Shown: positions 52,765 through 62,029 of the stretch, in pieces
Numbering within the stretch: position 1 is the first letter of the stretch
Layout: every line of letters starts with the position of its first letter
DNA from: Syntrophobacteraceae bacterium
GTDB lineage: Bacteria; Desulfobacterota; Syntrophobacteria; Syntrophobacterales; Syntrophobacteraceae
Reading direction: 5' to 3'
Length of the DNA stretch: 64,000 nucleotides
Assembly: GCA_018053185.1 (NCBI GenBank)
Contig: JAGPLX010000004.1
Span: forward strand, 17,967-81,966
Notes under the pieces: model-generated
The model's input: only the letters and a program-made list of their open reading frames with translations
What the model was told of the DNA's origin: nothing
Database searches by the model: none
Program-made: the position numbers and the translations under genes

Positions 52765-53532
52765 ATGTTGCTTGTCGAAGACCTGCAGGTGGAAATTGCG
52801 GGGAAAGTCATTCTCAAACACATTGATTTGGAGATTAAGCCGGGCGAGACCCATGTATTGTTCGGGCCCAACGGCTCCGGCAAGACTTCCCTTCTCATGA
52901 CCCTCATGGGATATCCGCAATACAAGATCGTTGGGGGCAGGATCCTGTTCAAGGGGGTGGATATCACTCACAGTCCCATCGACGAAAGGGCGCGGTTGGG
53001 GATCGGTATGTCCTACCAGAGGCCGCCCACGATCCGAGGGTTGAAAGTCGCGCAGATGGTCCGGATTTGTGCGAGAAATAATGAAATGGAAGTGAACAAA
53101 CTGGCCTCCAAGGTAAACTTCGAGGACTTTCTCGAAAGAGACGTCAATCTTGCTTTTTCCGGGGGAGAGATCAAGCGGTCCGAACTGTTGCAACTCATGG
53201 CTCAAAATCCCGACCTGATGCTGTTTGACGAACCGGAATCGGGTGTCGACCTCGAGAACATCTCCCTCATAGGACATACCATCGCGAGACTGCTGCAGAA
53301 GGAGTGCGAAGCCATCGAGACCAAATCGAGGTTGCGGGCCAAAAGAGAACGTCACAAGATGGGACTGATCATCACGCATACGGGTCACATTCTGGACTAT
53401 GTGGACGTGGATAAGGGTCAGGTGCTCTACAACGGGGTTTTGAGCTGTACCTCGAATCCCCGTGAAATCCTGCGATGCATTAGTGAAATCGGCTACGAGG
53501 AATGCGTACGATGCGCTATAGAGACGAACTGA
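52765..53532 (+). CDS. sufC: SufC-like ABC ATPase
   Basis: 255 aa. It has Walker A GPNGSGKTSL, the Q-loop SYQRP, signature FSGGEIKRSE, Walker B LMLFDEPESG and the switch His in ITHTGH. SufC is the soluble ATPase that drives SufB scaffold function. ATG 52765 is preceded by GGGGGGGAGAAGGAAG. This is the minimal sufC-sufB pair seen in anaerobes and archaea, with no sufD, sufS, sufE or regulator gene nearby. It overlaps sufB by 22 bp. Confidence 0.88.
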   Translation: MLLVEDLQVEIAGKVILKHIDLEIKPGETHVLFGPNGSGKTSLLMTLMGYPQYKIVGGRILFKGVDITHSPIDERARLGIGMSYQRPPTIRGLKVAQMVRICARNNEMEVNKLASKVNFEDFLERDVNLAFSGGEIKRSELLQLMAQNPDLMLFDEPESGVDLENISLIGHTIARLLQKECEAIETKSRLRAKRERHKMGLIITHTGHILDYVDVDKGQVLYNGVLSCTSNPREILRCISEIGYEECVRCAIETN

Positions 53533-54737
53533 AAGCCAGGGCGGAAAAGGCTGTCGAAAAGAAGGCGACCATCGGTCCGGATGTGGACCTGGCGAAATTC
53601 CAGAAGACATCGGACCCCCACGCCTATCTGCCGGAGGAGAAGCTGCACGCGTTGCCCGAGGAGGAGAGGTTCAGGCTCCTCATGTCCGGAGTCGACGTCC
53701 TCGAGCAGGAGCGATCGGGAACATACTTTCAGAAAGACACCACGGTCGTCCACTGCAAGAGCAAGCAGGAAGGGATCGAAGTCATCCCGATCCGAAAGGC
53801 ATTGGAGGAGCTGGACTGGATTTGGGATTACTATTGGAAGCTAGTGCCCGTGGATGCCGACAAGTTCACGGCGGCGGCCGAGCTGGATCTTCACAACGGC
53901 TATATCATCCGGGCTCTTCCTGGAGCCAGGAGCGTCCATCCCATTCAGGCGTGTCTCTACATCGATAAGGACGGGTTGCAGCAAAACATTCACAACATCA
54001 TCATCGCCGAAGAAGGTTCGGAGCTGCACATCATTACGGGGTGTTCCACATCTCCGCACCTCACCAGGGGGGTTCACATCGGGATTTCCGAGTTTTTTGT
54101 GAAGAAAAACGCCAAGCTGAGCTTCACGATGATCCACAATTGGGCGGAGGACATGGCGGTTCGACCGCGCTCGGTGGGGCAGGTCGAGGAAGGAGGCGTT
54201 TTCCTCAACAATTACATTTGTATGAAACCGGTCAGCACGCTCCAGACTTATCCCACGATATCCCTGGGGGGAGACAATGCGGTGGCCCGGCTCTACAGCA
54301 TCATCGTGGGCACCCCCGGATCAGAATACGATGTGGGTGGGCGGGTTTTCCTGAAAAAGCCCGGGACCCGCGCGGAAGTCATAGCGCGAACCATCAGCAA
54401 TGGGGGAAGGATCATTTCCCGCGGCCATCTCATTGGGGAAGTGCCCGAGGTCAAGGCCCACCTCGAGTGCCGAGGCCTCATGCTCAACGGGGGGATCACC
54501 TACGCCGTCCCGGAATTGGAGGGGCGGGCCGATGGAGTGGAAATGTCCCACGAAGCCGCGGTAGGGAAAATCGCCCAGGAGGAAATATACTACCTGATGT
54601 CTCGCGGACTGAGGGAAGACGAGGCGGTGGCCACCATCGTGAGGGGATTTTTGAGTGTCGATATTCCGGGAATTCCTGCCCAACTGAAAGCCGAAATTGA
54701 CAAAGCCATTGAAATGAGTGAGAAAGATGTCATGTGA
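53511..54737 (+). CDS. sufB: SufB-like Fe-S scaffold
   Basis: 408 aa (411 if the ATG at 53502 is used). It is shorter than E. coli SufB (about 495 aa). It has the right-handed beta-helix core: TGCSTSPHLTRGVHIGISEFF, SFTMIHNWAEDMAVRPRS and a C-terminal SVDIPGIPAQLKAEID helix. It is the only SufB/D-like protein here, so a SufB2C2 complex is likely. ATG 53511 is favoured by the GAGGA spacing of 10. It overlaps sufC and is followed by a small exported protein. Confidence 0.85.
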   Translation: MRYRDELKARAEKAVEKKATIGPDVDLAKFQKTSDPHAYLPEEKLHALPEEERFRLLMSGVDVLEQERSGTYFQKDTTVVHCKSKQEGIEVIPIRKALEELDWIWDYYWKLVPVDADKFTAAAELDLHNGYIIRALPGARSVHPIQACLYIDKDGLQQNIHNIIIAEEGSELHIITGCSTSPHLTRGVHIGISEFFVKKNAKLSFTMIHNWAEDMAVRPRSVGQVEEGGVFLNNYICMKPVSTLQTYPTISLGGDNAVARLYSIIVGTPGSEYDVGGRVFLKKPGTRAEVIARTISNGGRIISRGHLIGEVPEVKAHLECRGLMLNGGITYAVPELEGRADGVEMSHEAAVGKIAQEEIYYLMSRGLREDEAVATIVRGFLSVDIPGIPAQLKAEIDKAIEMSEKDVM

Positions 54738-54788
54738 TGCGGCCGGCGAGACGAAGGGATAATAAAAGAATGAATCAGGGGGAAAGCC

Positions 54789-55130
54789 ATGAAACGAGAG
54801 TTGAGCCTGGTGGTGTTGGTGTGCCTGCTGGCGTCGTTTTTCGTGGCGCCCGTGCAGGCGCAGGCGGGAGAGGTTCAAAAATCCTTTTCCTCCGGAGGGG
54901 CGCGTGCCGATGAGGTAGCCAAGTGGGACGCTCCAGGGGAGCTGATTCTTGCGGATGTACTGATTCTTCGGCCTCTTGGGATCGCGGCCATGGGAATCGG
55001 GCTTGCGGGAAGCTTGGTCACCCTGCCTTTCGCCGCGGCCAGCAACAGCGTGGACCGGGTGGGAAGAGAGCTCATCCAGAGGCCCTTTGAGTACACATTC
55101 ACCCGACCGGTGGGGGATGTCGTCTACTGA
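54789..55130 (+). CDS. Small exported protein with a C-terminal hydrophobic region
   Basis: 113 aa. The N-terminal signal sequence (LSLVVLVCLLASFF...VQAQA) predicts export. The rest has a hydrophobic segment (ILRPLGIAAMGIGLAGSLVTLPFAAA) that could be a membrane anchor, and a polar tail (TRPVGDVVY). I do not recognise the family with confidence. Its stop overlaps the start region of coaE. GGGGGAAAGCC before the ATG is a usable ribosome binding site. Confidence 0.6.
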   Translation: MKRELSLVVLVCLLASFFVAPVQAQAGEVQKSFSSGGARADEVAKWDAPGELILADVLILRPLGIAAMGIGLAGSLVTLPFAAASNSVDRVGRELIQRPFEYTFTRPVGDVVY

Positions 55131-55839
55131 TTCCACCGCCGGAGATCGGAACCGCCCGAAACCCGTGACTCTGCAACCCGCAGAGGCGGAAGGGGGGAGA
55201 TTTGCTCTTACGGGGGGGATTGCCACCGGAAAGAGCACAGTGGCTGAAATGTTCACTCGGCGGGGAGCTGTCGTCCTGGATGCCGATCGGGCAGCCCGAG
55301 AGGTCGTGGCGCCGGGTTCCCCGTGGTGGAGTGAACTCAGAGAACTCCTGGGGCCGGCCTACTTCGATGCCGAAGGAACCCTTCAGCGGCGGGCTCTGAG
55401 GGAGAGGATCGTTCGGGACGGCCGCTGCAGAAGGCAGGTGGAATCCATTCTCCACCCCGCCATTCTACAACTGATGGAAAGGCGCTGGCAGGAGATCCTC
55501 AAGTCTCAACCCGGCCGCCCGATCCTATTCGACATCCCACTTCTTTTCGAGGCGAACCTGGATCATCGCTTCACGATCATCATCCTGGTGTATGCCCCGA
55601 GGGAGGTTCAAATCCAGAGGCTCATGGCGCGGGACAATCTCTCTTTCGAACAAGCTCGGGAGACCCTGCAAATGCAGTTGCCCATCGAGTCCAAGCGGGA
55701 ACGATCTCACTACCTGATCGACAACAGCGGGACTCTCGACCAAACCGAGGAACAGGTGGAAGCCCTTTTCACGACCCTCTTCGGGGCTTCTTCCCCCGCA
55801 GGCCCGCATTCCTTGCCACATTACCGAGCTTCCCGGTAA
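55117..55839 (+). CDS. coaE: Dephospho-CoA kinase
   Basis: 240 aa. It phosphorylates dephospho-CoA in the last step of CoA synthesis. Walker A TGGIATGKS is near residue 30; DADRAAREV, the HPAI motif and the FDIPLLFEA segment follow. The start is taken as ATG 55117 inside the preceding gene, giving 30 residues ahead of the P-loop, slightly longer than usual. A downstream start nearer the P-loop would also fit. Convergent with ppiD. Confidence 0.9.
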   Translation: MSSTDSTAGDRNRPKPVTLQPAEAEGGRFALTGGIATGKSTVAEMFTRRGAVVLDADRAAREVVAPGSPWWSELRELLGPAYFDAEGTLQRRALRERIVRDGRCRRQVESILHPAILQLMERRWQEILKSQPGRPILFDIPLLFEANLDHRFTIIILVYAPREVQIQRLMARDNLSFEQARETLQMQLPIESKRERSHYLIDNSGTLDQTEEQVEALFTTLFGASSPAGPHSLPHYRASR

Positions 55840-55952
55840 AATCGGGCCCGTTCGGATTCCGCCCGTCCACCCCCTGAAGAACGACGAACCCCCCTAACAC
55901 GCGAGAGTGTCAAGCCCGTGAGCCGGTGCGCGTCGGAGACCCTCACCAAGGG

Positions 55953-57848
55953 TTACAGTTCCCGGAATTGCTTGATCTTGGCCTTTCTTCGCTGCTCTTC
56001 CATCCAGGATTGCCACAGGGCGGCCTGCTTCTGCGTCTGGAGGCGCTTGACGATGGACTGGCGTTCAATGTCGGGAATTTCGGCCGGCGTGGTCTTTCCC
56101 AGGAGCTGGCATACCACGACCCTTTTCCGCAAATCGAGGGGAGTCTCAGGAAACGGGTTCGATGGTTCCAGCTGGAATACGGCGTTCCCGGAGTCCGGGG
56201 GAAGCTTGAGCTTCTTGTCGGGATCGGAGCGGGAAAACCATTCCGTCTGGCGGACTTCCAGTTTTCTGCTTTTGCCTGCCTGCTCCAGGCTGTTCAACTT
56301 CTTCGCTTCCGCCAGGACGTCCGATGCGTCTTTTTCGGCCGCCAGACGGGCCTTCTCCTCCCGAAGCTCCTTCTCCACCCGCTCTCTGACCTTTTCAAGG
56401 GGAAGAATCTCCGGGGGTTGAACCGAGAGAATCTGGGCCACGAGGAAGCCATGAACATATTCCAGTGGATCGGAGGTTTCCTTTTCGGAAAGGGCGAAAA
56501 TCTTTCTCACGATTTCCGGGTTCGGCGGATCGAGCCCCGGGATCGCATCCTTGACACTCAAGGTTTCCTCTCGAATTTTCCCGGCCAGGTTCATGGACTC
56601 CGCGGCTTTCCTGAGGTCCCTCTGGGCATAGGCCAGATCAGACAGATCGCGGGCTTTCTTGAAGGCCAGATCCCTGGCCTTCTCTTTTTTCAGGGATTCT
56701 TCGATGCGGTCTTTCACCTCTTCGAAAGGTTCCACCCGCTCGGGGCGAACCTCCTCGACCTTGATCACATGAAAACCGTGCTCCGTGCGCACCAAGTCGC
56801 TGATCTCTCCGGGCTTCATGTTGAAGGCGGCGTCGGCGAACTCCCGCACCATTTTCCGGCGCGTGAAAAACCCGAGGTCTCCCCCTTTTTTGGCCGAACC
56901 GGTGTCCTTGGAGTATTTCCTGGCCAGTTCGGAAAAATCCGCTCCCTTTCTGGCTTGTTGAAGGATTTTCTCCGCTTCGGCCCGGGCCCCGGCCTCTTCC
57001 TCTTCAGAAGCATTCGGCTTCACTTCCACCAGGACATGTCTCGCCCGCACCTCTTCGTCATAACGGAAGCTCTCGTTCCGGTCTTCGTAGTACTGTCGCA
57101 TTTCATCTTCCGAAACGGTTACCGCCGAAAGGTAGTCGTCCAACGGGAGAATCACGTAGGAGATGCGACGCTTTTCCGGGTCCTTGTATTCCTCGCGGTG
57201 TTGCTGATAGAAGACCTGAACTGCGGCCTCATCCAGGCTGATTCCCGCCTCGTAGTCTCTCGGGTCGAAAATGGTGTACGCAAGTTGAATACGTGTCTGG
57301 TTGAACCGGAAATCGGCACGTACCTCTTCCTCCGTCACTAGCGCCCGCCTTCTGACGAAAGCTTCCACCCTCTGCCAGCAAATATCGTCCGCCAACTGCT
57401 GCTCGAAAGCCTCCGGGGTCAAGTGGTTCTGACGGAGAATTCCGACGTACCGTTTCTGGTCGAACCTGCCGTTCACCTGGAAGACTGGAAACTCGAGAAC
57501 CCTTTGCTGGATCTCCCGGTCCGTCACGACAATTCCCATCTTCCGGGCGGCATCCATGACAAGATAGTGATTGATCAACTGATCCAGGGCCTGCTGTTTT
57601 ACATTGAACCGTTGGATCATCTCTTCCGAGAACCCTGGACCCAGCCGGTGTCGATAGCTTTCCACGAGGTGATTGTAGGCGTCGTTATAGTCCCGGATGC
57701 TGATGTAGTGGTCCCCCACCTGGGCGATTTGATTCTCCTTGAGGGATTGATACGTGTAACCGCCCCAGAAGATGAACACGATGATGATGAGAAAAAGAGC
57801 AACCTTGACCAGCCAGGAGGTTGCATGTCTGCGGACAAAATCAAGCAT
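55953..57848 (-). CDS. PpiD-type periplasmic peptidyl-prolyl isomerase
   Basis: 631 aa. One N-terminal transmembrane anchor (residues 14-31) is followed by a SurA_N-like chaperone region and a parvulin domain (about 283-375: RARHVLVEV, then GGDLGFFTRRKMV, FNMKPGEISDLVRTEHGFHVI). The C-terminal chaperone arm is highly charged. It assists outer-membrane protein folding from the periplasmic face. It is immediately downstream of a small PLDc_N protein gene (18-bp gap) in one operon. Convergent with coaE. Confidence 0.9.
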   Translation of the reverse strand: MLDFVRRHATSWLVKVALFLIIIVFIFWGGYTYQSLKENQIAQVGDHYISIRDYNDAYNHLVESYRHRLGPGFSEEMIQRFNVKQQALDQLINHYLVMDAARKMGIVVTDREIQQRVLEFPVFQVNGRFDQKRYVGILRQNHLTPEAFEQQLADDICWQRVEAFVRRRALVTEEEVRADFRFNQTRIQLAYTIFDPRDYEAGISLDEAAVQVFYQQHREEYKDPEKRRISYVILPLDDYLSAVTVSEDEMRQYYEDRNESFRYDEEVRARHVLVEVKPNASEEEEAGARAEAEKILQQARKGADFSELARKYSKDTGSAKKGGDLGFFTRRKMVREFADAAFNMKPGEISDLVRTEHGFHVIKVEEVRPERVEPFEEVKDRIEESLKKEKARDLAFKKARDLSDLAYAQRDLRKAAESMNLAGKIREETLSVKDAIPGLDPPNPEIVRKIFALSEKETSDPLEYVHGFLVAQILSVQPPEILPLEKVRERVEKELREEKARLAAEKDASDVLAEAKKLNSLEQAGKSRKLEVRQTEWFSRSDPDKKLKLPPDSGNAVFQLEPSNPFPETPLDLRKRVVVCQLLGKTTPAEIPDIERQSIVKRLQTQKQAALWQSWMEEQRRKAKIKQFREL

Positions 57849-57866
57849 GGCCGGGATAACCCTCCT

Positions 57867-58082
57867 TTACCCCTGGGGAATCTCCATCGGGGAAGTATGA
57901 CGCCGCGCAATCAGAAGGTACAAGACGGCGCCGAGAAAAGGCAATGTCGATACTGTCACAAACCAGACGACCTTCTTCTTGGGGCTTGGAAACCGACGTC
58001 TGGGAACGTCCAGGATGGCCCAAAAAGTCGGAACCAGCGGTAACAAAAAGATGGCAATGACGAGCAGCAGTTTCAGAGGCAT
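57867..58082 (-). CDS. Small PLDc_N membrane protein
   Basis: 71 aa. Two transmembrane segments (about 5-24 and 41-58) flank a basic loop (LDVPRRRFPSPKKK). This is the phospholipase-D-nuclease N-terminal (PLDc_N) fold, common as a stand-alone protein of unknown role. It is followed at once by ppiD and starts after GTAGAGTGGT, a modest ribosome binding site. There is no enzymatic motif, so it is not itself a nuclease. Confidence 0.7.
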   Translation of the reverse strand: MPLKLLLVIAIFLLPLVPTFWAILDVPRRRFPSPKKKVVWFVTVSTLPFLGAVLYLLIARRHTSPMEIPQG

Positions 58083-58455
58083 ACCACTCTACCAATTCTC
58101 CTGGGAAGGGAATGCGATCTCGGAAATCCGTTTCTCAACCTCACGGGAGCCTTTTTTCAGCAGGTCCCTTCGTAAACCCGGTTCCTCCGTCCGGATACCC
58201 GCCGGCTCGGCGCTGAGAGACTCTATAGACTGTTGCGATCTCCGCTGCAAGTACTTCTTGTACCTCCCATAAACATGCCCGGGTATTTCGATTGTAGAGA
58301 TTCCCCCGATATTTGGCAAGGAACCACCGTCCAAAGGTGATTTGACACATTCGCGGCTCGTATACTATACAGAAGGCGCTTGTTTGGACCCAGGGGGACC
58401 TTCTCTCGACCCAGAGTGCCGGCAATGACGTCGATCCGAGTGGACGGGCAGGAAA
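58083..58455. other. Divergent promoter gap, PLDc_N to yhaM
   Basis: No gene supported. A promoter for the yhaM operon is at 58342-58371. The remainder shows no clear operator or RNA gene. Confidence 0.5.
58342..58371 (+). promoter_or_regulatory. Sigma-70-like promoter of the yhaM-metG operon
   Basis: TTGACA (58342-58347), an 18-bp spacer, then TATACA (58366-58371). The -35 is perfect, and one base differs from TATAAT at each of two -10 positions. It lies 85 bp upstream of ATG 58456. Confidence 0.6.
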
Positions 58456-59514
58456 ATGGCCAGACTCACTATCACTGAAATCGCACCCAACCAGGATGTG
58501 AGCACGTGCCTGATCGTGGCGGAAAAACAGCTTCGCATTGCCCGAAACGGGACTCCCTTTCTCACCCTGAAACTGCTTGACAAGACAGGGGAAATCACTG
58601 CCAGGGTCTGGGATGATGCCGAGAGGATTTCCGACTCCATTCCGGTGAAGGCCCCGGTCTATGTTCGCGGGCGCAGCGAAAAGTATCGAGACGAACTTCA
58701 GTTGAACATCCAGGAGATCCGAGCCCTGGATCCATCCGAGGTGGATGCCTCCGATTTTCTACCCACCTGTCCAGCAGATCCGGGGGTTTTGTTCGACAAC
58801 CTCCAGAAAATCCTCGGGACAGTGAAACGGCGTTCTCTCCGGAAGCTGACCACGGCCTTTCTTTCCGACCAATCCCTGATGCGGCGGTTCAAGAGTGCCC
58901 CGGCGGCAAAATCCATGCACCACGCGTACCTGGGAGGATTGCTGGAACATACCCTGGCGGTCTCTCGACTGGTGTCGGCCGTCTGGGAGCATTACCCCGT
59001 CCTGGACCGGGATCAGCTGGTTGTGGGGGCCTTTCTCCACGACATGGGAAAAATCGATGAATTCGTCTACGACCTTTTCATCGACTATTCGGATTCGGGT
59101 CGCCTGCTCGGACATATGGTCCTTGGGGTCGAAATCCTCGAGGCGAAGACCTGCACGGTAAAGTCGTTACCCGAGGAAGAAAAACGGCTCTTGAAACACC
59201 TTATCTTGAGCCATCATGGACAATCGGAATTTGGGGCCGTGAAGCTTCCCATGACTCGTGAGGCCTTAGTGCTCCACGCCGCGGACGACCTGGACGCCAA
59301 GTTGAACTTTTTGAACCGTATTCTCGACGGCACAGGGGACCCGAACCAGCTGTGGACCGCCTACCAGCCCCTTTTTGATCGGTTCTTCTATCGAGGGTCG
59401 TTTCTGTCGGCAGAAAATCGACCAGCCGGTGGCAAGACCAACCTCGAGGAAGGGATCACCCAGTTGAGTCTCTGGGCGGACAACCTGCGGAAGTCTCCCC
59501 ATGAATCCTCCTAG
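58456..59514 (+). CDS. YhaM-like 3'-5' exoribonuclease (OB-fold + HD)
   Basis: 352 aa. The N-terminal OB fold (about 1-95: TPFLTLKLLDKTGEITARVW) is followed by an HD hydrolase domain (AKSMHHAYLGGLLEHTLAV, AFLHDMGK, LILSHHG). This is the architecture of Bacillus YhaM, a Mn-dependent RNA/ssDNA 3'-5' exonuclease. Its activity here is inferred. It is the first gene of a run with tmk, holB, ricT and metG. Its stop overlaps tmk by 14 bp. Confidence 0.87.
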   Translation: MARLTITEIAPNQDVSTCLIVAEKQLRIARNGTPFLTLKLLDKTGEITARVWDDAERISDSIPVKAPVYVRGRSEKYRDELQLNIQEIRALDPSEVDASDFLPTCPADPGVLFDNLQKILGTVKRRSLRKLTTAFLSDQSLMRRFKSAPAAKSMHHAYLGGLLEHTLAVSRLVSAVWEHYPVLDRDQLVVGAFLHDMGKIDEFVYDLFIDYSDSGRLLGHMVLGVEILEAKTCTVKSLPEEEKRLLKHLILSHHGQSEFGAVKLPMTREALVLHAADDLDAKLNFLNRILDGTGDPNQLWTAYQPLFDRFFYRGSFLSAENRPAGGKTNLEEGITQLSLWADNLRKSPHESS

Positions 59515-60157
59515 GAATTCGCATAAGTTCATCACCTTTGAAGGCATTGACGGGGCCGGCAAGACCACTTTCGTCGGGGAGCTCAGTGGATGGCTTACCG
59601 AGGCAGGGATTTCCCACATCGTTACCTTCGAACCGGGAGGAACCGCGCTGGGAAGGGATCTCCGGGAGATTCTGCTTGCCGTGGGTTCGCCGGATTTGGA
59701 CCCGTGGGCGGAATCCCTCCTGTACGCGGCGGCTCGGGCCCAGCATGTTCGCGAGGTGATTCTTCCAGCGTTGGAGGAAGGGCGCTGGGTCCTGTGCGAT
59801 CGTTTTGTGGATGCGATGCTGGCATACCAGGGATACGGACGCGGGATCGAACCGGAACGCCTCAAGTCCCTCCACCAATGGAGTGCTGGGGGGACCTGGC
59901 CTGATTGCACGGTATTGCTTGACTGCGAGGTCGCCGTGGCTTATGAGCGCATAAGAAACCGGGGCATAAAGGCGGATCGCCTGGAACGATTGGGTTCCGC
60001 CTTCCATGAGAGAGTGCGATGGGGATATCGCTCCCTCGCCCAGGCGGAACCCCACCGTTACATGCTGCTCGACGCCGGTGCCTCCCGGGAAGAGATACGC
60101 AGGGAGTTTCGCCGGAAGCTTCAGGAGCGTACAGACCTCTTCCCGCAAGGATTTTGA
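59501..60157 (+). CDS. tmk: Thymidylate kinase
   Basis: 218 aa. It phosphorylates dTMP. P-loop GIDGAGKTTF (about 14-23), FEPGGT (usual REPGGT, here F in place of R), the DRFVDAMLAYQGYGRG block and ERLGSAFHERV lid are present. The Phe substitution is at a position that often contacts the nucleotide and is worth noting; the other motifs are intact. ATG 59501 lies inside yhaM. holB follows after 80 bp. Confidence 0.92.
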   Translation: MNPPRNSHKFITFEGIDGAGKTTFVGELSGWLTEAGISHIVTFEPGGTALGRDLREILLAVGSPDLDPWAESLLYAAARAQHVREVILPALEEGRWVLCDRFVDAMLAYQGYGRGIEPERLKSLHQWSAGGTWPDCTVLLDCEVAVAYERIRNRGIKADRLERLGSAFHERVRWGYRSLAQAEPHRYMLLDAGASREEIRREFRRKLQERTDLFPQGF

Positions 60158-60237
60158 AAAGTGAGCCCACTCGAATTTTTCGACACACTCCCGGCTCTCA
60201 CGCACTCCGGAAAACCACCCTCGAGAGAGATCCGTCC

Positions 60238-61245
60238 ATGACGTCCGGGAAGCTTTCTCCTCAACCACGCGTCCAAAGGTTTCTGAGACAGCTGGTCCGC
60301 AGGGGACAGGTGCCCCACGCCATGCTTTTCTGCGGCATGAACGGCGTCGGGAAAGGGAAGCTGGCGAAGGAATTCTCCAAGCTCCTCAACTGCCGGGAAC
60401 CCAGGGACCTGGATCCCTGCGGAATATGCGGTTCATGCCGGAAGATCGAAAACGGGACTTATCCCGATATGCTCTGGGTTCGACCGGAGACTTCCGTCAT
60501 CAAGATCGAACAGGTCCGTGATGTGCGGCATCGTCTGCGATTTCGTCCCTTCGAGGCCCGCTGGCGCACCATCATTCTCGATGGGGCCCACAACCTGAAG
60601 GACGAGGCCGGAAACGCTCTTCTCAAGATCCTCGAGGACCCTCCTCCGCACAACCTGTTTCTTCTGCTAGCTCCCGAGTCCCAAATGGTTCTGCCCACTC
60701 TCGTTTCCCGATGCTGCCTCGTCCGGTTCCCCCCGCTCGAGGATCACTATGTCGCCCAACACCTGGTGGAAACCTACGGCATGCCGGAGGATCGGGCCCG
60801 GGAACTGGCCGGGCTTTCCCAAGGCAGCCTGGATCGAGCCAGGTCCCTGGCCGAAGAGAATCAACTCGAACGGCAAAAAGAGGTCATCCGGAAAATCTAC
60901 AGCCTCGCGAACCTGTCCATGGCCGACTTCTTCGATGTGACCGCAGATTGGGTCCGGAAAACCCAGGACTTGGAGCAGGACCTCGAATCCATTAAACTTT
61001 GGTTGCGCGAGATCCTGCTTGCCACGGCAGGAAGGGATTCGAACACGGGTTTCGACAGAGCGGAAAATATCCGGGCTCTCGCCGGGAGCACCTCCCGGGA
61101 GCGTCTTCTCGAATTGTACGACACCATGGAACTAGCCACCCAACATCTTCGGCAAAACGCCAACAAGCTCCTGACCCTGGAGGGGGTGTGCCTGGCCGTC
61201 AAGAGAGGCTTATATGGACAGAGTGGTTGGAATTCGCTTTCGTAA
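60238..61245 (+). CDS. holB: DNA polymerase III delta' subunit HolB
   Basis: 335 aa clamp-loader AAA+ protein. It has a degraded P-loop GMNGVGKGK (S/T replaced by G), as is common for delta'. A four-Cys zinc module sits near residue 55-65 (NCREP...CGICGSC), and SRCCLVRFPP forms sensor 1. ATG 60238 is chosen because the ORF upstream runs through tmk's tail without motifs. Overlaps ricT by 32 bp. It is in the conserved tmk-holB-ricT order. Confidence 0.88.
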   Translation: MTSGKLSPQPRVQRFLRQLVRRGQVPHAMLFCGMNGVGKGKLAKEFSKLLNCREPRDLDPCGICGSCRKIENGTYPDMLWVRPETSVIKIEQVRDVRHRLRFRPFEARWRTIILDGAHNLKDEAGNALLKILEDPPPHNLFLLLAPESQMVLPTLVSRCCLVRFPPLEDHYVAQHLVETYGMPEDRARELAGLSQGSLDRARSLAEENQLERQKEVIRKIYSLANLSMADFFDVTADWVRKTQDLEQDLESIKLWLREILLATAGRDSNTGFDRAENIRALAGSTSRERLLELYDTMELATQHLRQNANKLLTLEGVCLAVKRGLYGQSGWNSLS

Positions 61246-62029
61246 GGAAGGTAAGATCTATCATTTCGATCCGGGCGAACACTCATTGAAAAAGGGAGAT
61301 TACGTCATTGTGCGCACGGAGCAGGGCGTGGGGTTTGGGGAGGTGGTCGAAGGACCGTACCCGAGAGATCCTCGCCTGCATCCCCAGGAGATCAAGAAAG
61401 TGGATCGCCCGGCTACCAGGGAGGAAGTCCAGACTTACTACCAGAACCTCGAGTTCGAGCAGGATGCCAAATCCTACTGCCTGGACCGCATCAAGGTGCA
61501 CAACCTGGCCATGAACCTGGTGAATGTCGAATACTTCTACGACGGCAGTAAGATCATCTTCTATTTCACCGCCGATGGTCGGGTTGACTTCCGGGAGCTG
61601 CTCAAAGACCTGGTAAGAAGGCTGCGGACCCGGGTGGAGCTTCGGCAGATCGGAATCCGGAACCAGGCCAAAATGGTGGGCGGATTGGGAGGATGCGGGC
61701 GTCCCCTGTGCTGTGCCTCCTTTCTGAAGAACTTCCACACGGTTTCCATCAAGATGGCCAAAGAACAGAACCTGAGTCTAAATCCGACCAAAATCTCTGG
61801 GGCCTGCGGCAGGCTCATGTGTTGCCTTCAGTACGAATACGAAACCTACAAAGAACTCAAAAAAGACATGCCCAAAATGGGCAAGAAAATCGAGATCCCG
61901 GAAGGACGAGGCAAGGTCATCCGGCAGAATATCGTCGACCGGACCATTACCGTCCAGCTGGAAGACGGTCGAGAGGTCGAAAAGAAGTTGGATCCTATTT
62001 CAGAGGAGGCCCCAAAGACGGCCAAATGA
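61214..62029 (+). CDS. ricT: RicT/YaaT-like PSP1-domain protein
   Basis: 271 aa. The PSP1 domain has the Cys-rich loop CGRPLCC (near residue 160) and CGRLMCC (near residue 198). In Bacillus, RicT belongs to the RicA-RicF-RicT (Y) complex, which matures mRNAs and affects sporulation and competence; the Cys loops can bind [4Fe-4S]. Here, with holB upstream and metG downstream, it keeps the Firmicute-type order. It starts inside holB and its stop overlaps the metG start in ATGA. Confidence 0.9.
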   Translation: MDRVVGIRFRKEGKIYHFDPGEHSLKKGDYVIVRTEQGVGFGEVVEGPYPRDPRLHPQEIKKVDRPATREEVQTYYQNLEFEQDAKSYCLDRIKVHNLAMNLVNVEYFYDGSKIIFYFTADGRVDFRELLKDLVRRLRTRVELRQIGIRNQAKMVGGLGGCGRPLCCASFLKNFHTVSIKMAKEQNLSLNPTKISGACGRLMCCLQYEYETYKELKKDMPKMGKKIEIPEGRGKVIRQNIVDRTITVQLEDGREVEKKLDPISEEAPKTAK

